From: Saccharopolyspora oryzae
GTDB lineage: Bacteria; Actinomycetota; Actinomycetes; Mycobacteriales; Pseudonocardiaceae
Length of the DNA stretch: 50,723 bases
Assembly (NCBI RefSeq): GCF_027853915.1
Contig: NZ_JAQGLA010000051.1
Span: 1 to 50,723 of the forward strand
Reading direction: 5' to 3'
Shown here: in pieces, positions 47,896-50,723 of the stretch
Layout of the letters: the number at the start of each line of letters is the position of its first letter
Position numbering within the stretch: position 1 is the first letter of the stretch
Notes under the pieces: model-generated
What the model was told of the DNA's origin: nothing
Seen by the model: the letters and a program-made list of their open reading frames with translations, nothing else
The model's database searches: none
Made by a program: the position numbers and the translations under genes

Positions 47896-48537
47896 TCAGC
47901 CCTGCGCGTCGTCGAAGCGGATCAGCCGCCGCCGGACGGCTTCGCGCACCGCGGCCATCCGGCTGTCCACGCCGAGCTTGGCGTAGATGTGCACCAGGTG
48001 CGTCTTCACCGTGGCCTCGCTGATGAACAGCTCGCGCGCCATGTCCCGGTTGCCCAGGCCGTGCGCCAGCAGCTCCAGGATCTCGACCTCGCGCTCGCTC
48101 AGCGCCTCCTCCGGCGCGCGGCTGCGCTGCAGCAGGCGGGTGGCGATCTCCGGGGACAGCGCGGTCCGGCCCTGCGCGGCGGCGCGGATCGCCTGGAACA
48201 GCTCCTCCGGCGGCCCGGCCTTGAGCAGGTAGCCGGTGGCGCCCGCGTCGATGGCGCGGTTGATGTCGGTGTCCGCGTCGTAGGTGGTCAGCACCAGCAC
48301 GTGCGGCGGATCGGCGAGCGCGAGCAGCTGCCGGGTGCCCGTCACCCCGCCCACGTCGTCGCCGAGCTGGAGGTCCATGAGCACCACGTCCGGTTTGAAA
48401 GCGCCGGCCCGCTGCACGGCCTCCGCCGCCGTCGACGCCTCGCCGACGACCTCGATGTCCTCCGCCCCGTCCAGCAGGGCCTTGATCCCCGCGCGCACCA
48501 CCGGGTGGTCGTCGACCACCAGCACCCGCACCGTCAT
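47896..48537 (-). CDS. NarL/LuxR-family response regulator (SenR-like)
   Basis: 213 residues. Receiver domain: VLVVDDHPVVRAGI with the acidic pair, phospho-acceptor Asp in DVVLMDLQLGDD (about 54), Thr in LVLTTYD and Lys in GYLLKAG. The LuxR HTH is LSEREVEILELLAHGLGNRDMARELF then ISEATVKTHLVHIYAKLGV. Its start overlaps the kinase stop (ATGA). With a divergent HbpS-like gene the set resembles SenS-SenR-HbpS of Streptomyces, a redox/haem-responsive system. Confidence 0.9.
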   Translation of the reverse strand: MTVRVLVVDDHPVVRAGIKALLDGAEDIEVVGEASTAAEAVQRAGAFKPDVVLMDLQLGDDVGGVTGTRQLLALADPPHVLVLTTYDADTDINRAIDAGATGYLLKAGPPEELFQAIRAAAQGRTALSPEIATRLLQRSRAPEEALSEREVEILELLAHGLGNRDMARELFISEATVKTHLVHIYAKLGVDSRMAAVREAVRRRLIRFDDAQG

Positions 48538-49697
48538 GCGCTTCCTCCCACCGGCAAGGTCGCCGCGATCGCCGTGCCCTCGCCGGGCCCGCTCTCCACC
48601 ACCAGCTCACCACCGAGCTGCCCGATCCGCGCCCGCATCCCGCTCAACCCGAAGCCCCGATCCTCGCCGGAGCGCGGAGCGGAGGTGTCGAAGCCCGTCC
48701 CGTCGTCCCGCACGTCCAACGCCACAGCATCGGCCATGTAGGAAAGGGTGACCCCGGCCTTGCGGGCCTGGCTGTGCTCCCGCACGTTGGCCAGCGCGCC
48801 TTGTGCCACCCGCAGCAGCGCCGCGTCGACGTCCTCCGAGGTCGCCAGCGGCTCGCCCACCACATCGAAGCGGACCTCGATGCCGGTCTCCGCTGCCACG
48901 CGCGCCGAAAGTTCGCGCAGCGCATCGGCCAGCGACTGCTGCGTCAACGCGGCAGGCGCGAGTCCGCGCACGAAGCGCCGAGCCTCAGCGAGGCTGTCCT
49001 CGGCGACAGCGCCGGCCCGCCGCACGTGCTCGCTCCGGTCGCCCTCCCGCTCGGCCGCCTGCAACAGCATCCGGATGCTCGACAGGCCCTGCGCGATGGT
49101 GTCGTGGATTTCCCGCGCCAACCGCTCGCGCTCCCAGCTGATCCCGGCCTCCCGCTGCGCCTCGGCCAGCTCGCCGCGCGTGCGGACCAGCTGGTCGATC
49201 AGCTGCTGGCGCCGCTCTCCCTCGTGCCTGATCTGCAGGAACACCGCGGTCGCCATGGCCGCCACCGCCAGCGGGACCAGCACGTCGATGACCTCGAAGC
49301 GGGGCGCCAGCCGCAGCTGCGCGAAGATCACCGTGCCGGTGAGCAGCACGACCGCGGCGAGCAGGGGCTTCGGCCGCAGCATCCGCAGGCACACGAAGAA
49401 CAGCGGCACCGCGCACCAGCTGAAGCTCGGCGCCACCAGCACCAACGCGACCCAGACACCGACGACGGCGGCGAGCCACAGCTGACCGGCCGTCTCCCAC
49501 CACACGACGCCTGCCACGTAGATCAGCACCAGCGCAGCCGACAACCCGAGCAGCAGCGGCGTCACTCCCTGCAACCCGTGCGCGGCGACGTAGCGCGACG
49601 CCGAGGACGCGAGCAGCACGAAGAAGCCCACGTGCATCGCGCGGTACAGCCAACCGTCGGGTCGTTCGAGCAAGGCGGTCCCCTCGCCACTGGTCAT
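48534..49697 (-). CDS. Sensor histidine kinase, HisKA_3 type (SenS-like)
   Basis: 387 residues. Five to six membrane helices in the first 150 residues, a coiled linker (RHEGERRQQLIDQLVRTRGELAEAQ), then the H-box RLAREIHDTIAQGLSSIRM and an HATPase with LLRVAQGALANVREHS, VRDDGTGFD and GFGLSGMRARI. This is the NarX/DesK-like class that pairs with LuxR-type regulators. ATG 49697 was chosen on the basis of the domain start; a longer frame exists to 49739. The first external loops could contact the secreted HbpS-like protein. Confidence 0.88.
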   Translation of the reverse strand: MTSGEGTALLERPDGWLYRAMHVGFFVLLASSASRYVAAHGLQGVTPLLLGLSAALVLIYVAGVVWWETAGQLWLAAVVGVWVALVLVAPSFSWCAVPLFFVCLRMLRPKPLLAAVVLLTGTVIFAQLRLAPRFEVIDVLVPLAVAAMATAVFLQIRHEGERRQQLIDQLVRTRGELAEAQREAGISWERERLAREIHDTIAQGLSSIRMLLQAAEREGDRSEHVRRAGAVAEDSLAEARRFVRGLAPAALTQQSLADALRELSARVAAETGIEVRFDVVGEPLATSEDVDAALLRVAQGALANVREHSQARKAGVTLSYMADAVALDVRDDGTGFDTSAPRSGEDRGFGLSGMRARIGQLGGELVVESGPGEGTAIAATLPVGGSA

Positions 49698-49739
49698 GAC
49701 AGGTCCGGGCGAACTGTAAGCCGGTCCGGGTCGGGCCAC

Positions 49740-49757
49740 ATCAATGGATCGGTTGAT
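49740..49757. promoter_or_regulatory. ATCAA-N8-TTGAT dyad in the kinase/HbpS divergent promoter
   Basis: ATCAA (49740-49744) and TTGAT (49753-49757) flank a central GATC; the 18-bp element lies between the divergent starts at 49697 and 49865. Candidate site for the response regulator. Confidence 0.35.
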
Positions 49758-49864
49758 CCGGGCTCAACCGGCAGGCGCCGAAGGAGATCCGTTCCGACGA
49801 CGCCCAGGACGGCTGCGCGGCAGAAGCTGGAAGCACCGAACCGGAAGCGAAGGAGTCACCCCCG

Positions 49865-50410
49865 ATGCGATCCAACACCCGCAACCGCGCAGTCGTCGGC
49901 ACCCTGGTCGGCCTCGGCATCCTCGGCGGCGCCACCGGCCTGACCGTCGCGCAGGCCGCCCCCGCCCCGCAGCAGGCCCCGCAGCCCCCGGCCGCGGTCA
50001 TCCAGCAGCCGGTGCTCAGCGTCGACGCCGCCACCAAGGCCGCGCAGGCCGCCCTCGACGCCGCTGAGGCCAAGGGCCAGCGCGTCACCGTGTCCATCGT
50101 GGACCGCGCGGGCAACGAGCGGGTTCGGCTGACCGGCGACGGTGCGGGCCCGCAGAGCGGCGAGTCCGCCAAGCGCAAGGCGTTCACCGCCGTCGCCTGG
50201 GGCAAGCCCACCGCCGAGCTGGGCAAGGGCATCACCGGCGACGGCCCCACCCTCCGCGACATCCCCGGAACGCTGTTCCTGGGCGGCGGCGTCCCGGTGA
50301 CCGCGGGCTCCCCGATCGCCGGCATCGGCGTCGCGGGTGCGCCCAGCGCCGACCTGGACGCGGAGTTCGCCAACGCCGGCCTCCAGGCCATCCAGGCCGA
50401 ACTGCGCTGA
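49865..50410 (+). CDS. Secreted HbpS/GlcG-like protein
   Basis: 181 residues. Signal peptide with RNRAVVGTLVGLGILGGATG ending near VAQAA, a Pro/Gln-rich spacer, then the GlcG/HbpS (DUF336) domain: LSVDAATKAAQAALDAAEAKG, VTVSIVDRAGNERVRLTGD, AKRKAFTAVAWGKPTAEL and PGTLFLGGGVPV. HbpS of Streptomyces reticuli is an exported octamer that binds haem and modulates SenS. The mature sequence here has no His, so His-based haem binding is not supported. AAGGAG precedes the ATG. Divergent from the kinase gene. Confidence 0.85.
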   Translation: MRSNTRNRAVVGTLVGLGILGGATGLTVAQAAPAPQQAPQPPAAVIQQPVLSVDAATKAAQAALDAAEAKGQRVTVSIVDRAGNERVRLTGDGAGPQSGESAKRKAFTAVAWGKPTAELGKGITGDGPTLRDIPGTLFLGGGVPVTAGSPIAGIGVAGAPSADLDAEFANAGLQAIQAELR

Positions 50411-50419
50411 AACCCCGCT

Positions 50420-50446
50420 CCGGTCCCCGGCTCGCCCGGGGACCGG
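50420..50446 (+). terminator. Hairpin after the HbpS-like gene
   Basis: CCGGTCCCCGG (50420-50430) pairs perfectly with CCGGGGACCGG (50436-50446), 5-base loop, 9 bases after the stop. The next gene starts 22 bp later, so it may act as an attenuator. Confidence 0.7.
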
Positions 50447-50467
50447 TCCGTCGAACAGGAGAAGTCG

Positions 50468-50723
50468 ATGAGGACAGCCGCGCTCACCCAGCGCGTGGCC
50501 CTCGGGGCGTTCGCCGCGCTCGCGCTCGCCGCCTGCGCTCCGGCCCAGCCCCCGGCGGCACCACCGGCTCCCCCGCCGCCGGTGGCGCAACAGCCGGAAC
50601 CGCAGGAGCAGCCGAACCCGGCAGCCGACCAGCAGCTGCTGACCGCCGCCGACGCGGGCGACCTCGCGCAGGTCCGCGCGGCGCTGGCCGCCGGAGCCGA
50701 CGTGGAGTCCCGCGACGAGCGCC
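50468..50723 (+). CDS. Ankyrin-repeat lipoprotein (partial, runs off the window)
   Basis: The first 85 codons are seen. A lipoprotein signal peptide (RVALGAFAALALAAC, lipobox with Cys 23) is followed by a Pro/Gln-rich linker and the start of an ankyrin repeat, LLTAADAGDLAQVRAALAAGADVESRDE. ATG 50468 has AGGAGAAG upstream. In some actinomycetes and proteobacteria ankyrin proteins accompany catalases and redox systems, which would suit the HbpS neighbour. The rest lies outside the window. Confidence 0.8.
   Translation, partial: MRTAALTQRVALGAFAALALAACAPAQPPAAPPAPPPPVAQQPEPQEQPNPAADQQLLTAADAGDLAQVRAALAAGADVESRDER

Overview
The window is high-GC DNA with strong third-position GC bias, many GTG starts, ATGA/GTGA operon overlaps, a conservon (cvnABCD), an HbpS-like protein beside a two-component system, an SPW-repeat protein and a chitinase with a DasR-like site. 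Together these point to a chromosomal segment of a filamentous actinomycete. I favour the Pseudonocardiales (Saccharopolyspora/Amycolatopsis type), but that placement is inference. I see no rRNA, tRNA, CRISPR array, insertion sequence or phage module.

Layout. (a) 1-5,080: regulatory DNA at the left edge, a TetR-VOC pair, a divergent XRE-cupin regulator and BenE transporter, a secreted protein of unknown role and an LLM-class oxidoreductase. (b) 5,138-17,627: a CoA-ester catabolic island. The rightward operon is HAD, APH-like kinase, ACAD10/11-type dehydrogenase, SDR, two paired acyl-CoA dehydrogenases and a MaoC hydratase. Leftward genes encode two acyl-CoA synthetases, a TetR regulator and two SDRs. 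Near-identical ACCG..CGGT palindromes sit at both outer ends. (c) 17,700-25,570: GH18 chitinase, a RES-type toxin-antitoxin pair, TerC behind a yybP-ykoY-like riboswitch, and a hydrolase-ABC ATPase fusion with its permease. (d) 25,970-29,893: conservon plus a GAF protein. (e) 29,948-37,540: a large acyl-CoA dehydrogenase, a LysR regulator, an operon of CoA-transferase, acetoacetate-decarboxylase-like protein and 3-hydroxyacyl-CoA dehydrogenase, and an acyl-CoA dehydrogenase carrying an in-frame Streptomyces-type repeat. (f) 37,556-43,645: an accessory block with a broken VOC gene, erythromycin-esterase-like protein, FAD monooxygenase, antibiotic-phosphotransferase-like protein, DHFR-like reductase, MFS exporter and a divergent HxlR regulator. 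(g) 43,647-50,723: uvrB, SPW protein, two DUF402 paralogues, an MFS remnant, a SenS/SenR-like system with an HbpS-like protein, and a truncated ankyrin lipoprotein.

How it fits together. Most of the window handles acyl-CoA or hydroxy-acid metabolism. The operon at 5,165-8,075 places as separate genes the three activities (HAD, kinase, dehydrogenase) that are fused in animal ACAD10. This suggests a 4-hydroxyacyl-CoA route by phosphorylation and elimination, feeding beta-oxidation-like steps in the same operon. A duplicated motif built on TTCCATTGAAAT precedes the SDR operon at 15,837 and the dehydrogenase at 36,277, and half of it appears at base 1, which suggests one regulator links distant acyl-CoA loci. 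A perfect 48-50 bp palindrome occurs twice, 32 kb apart, at gene ends.
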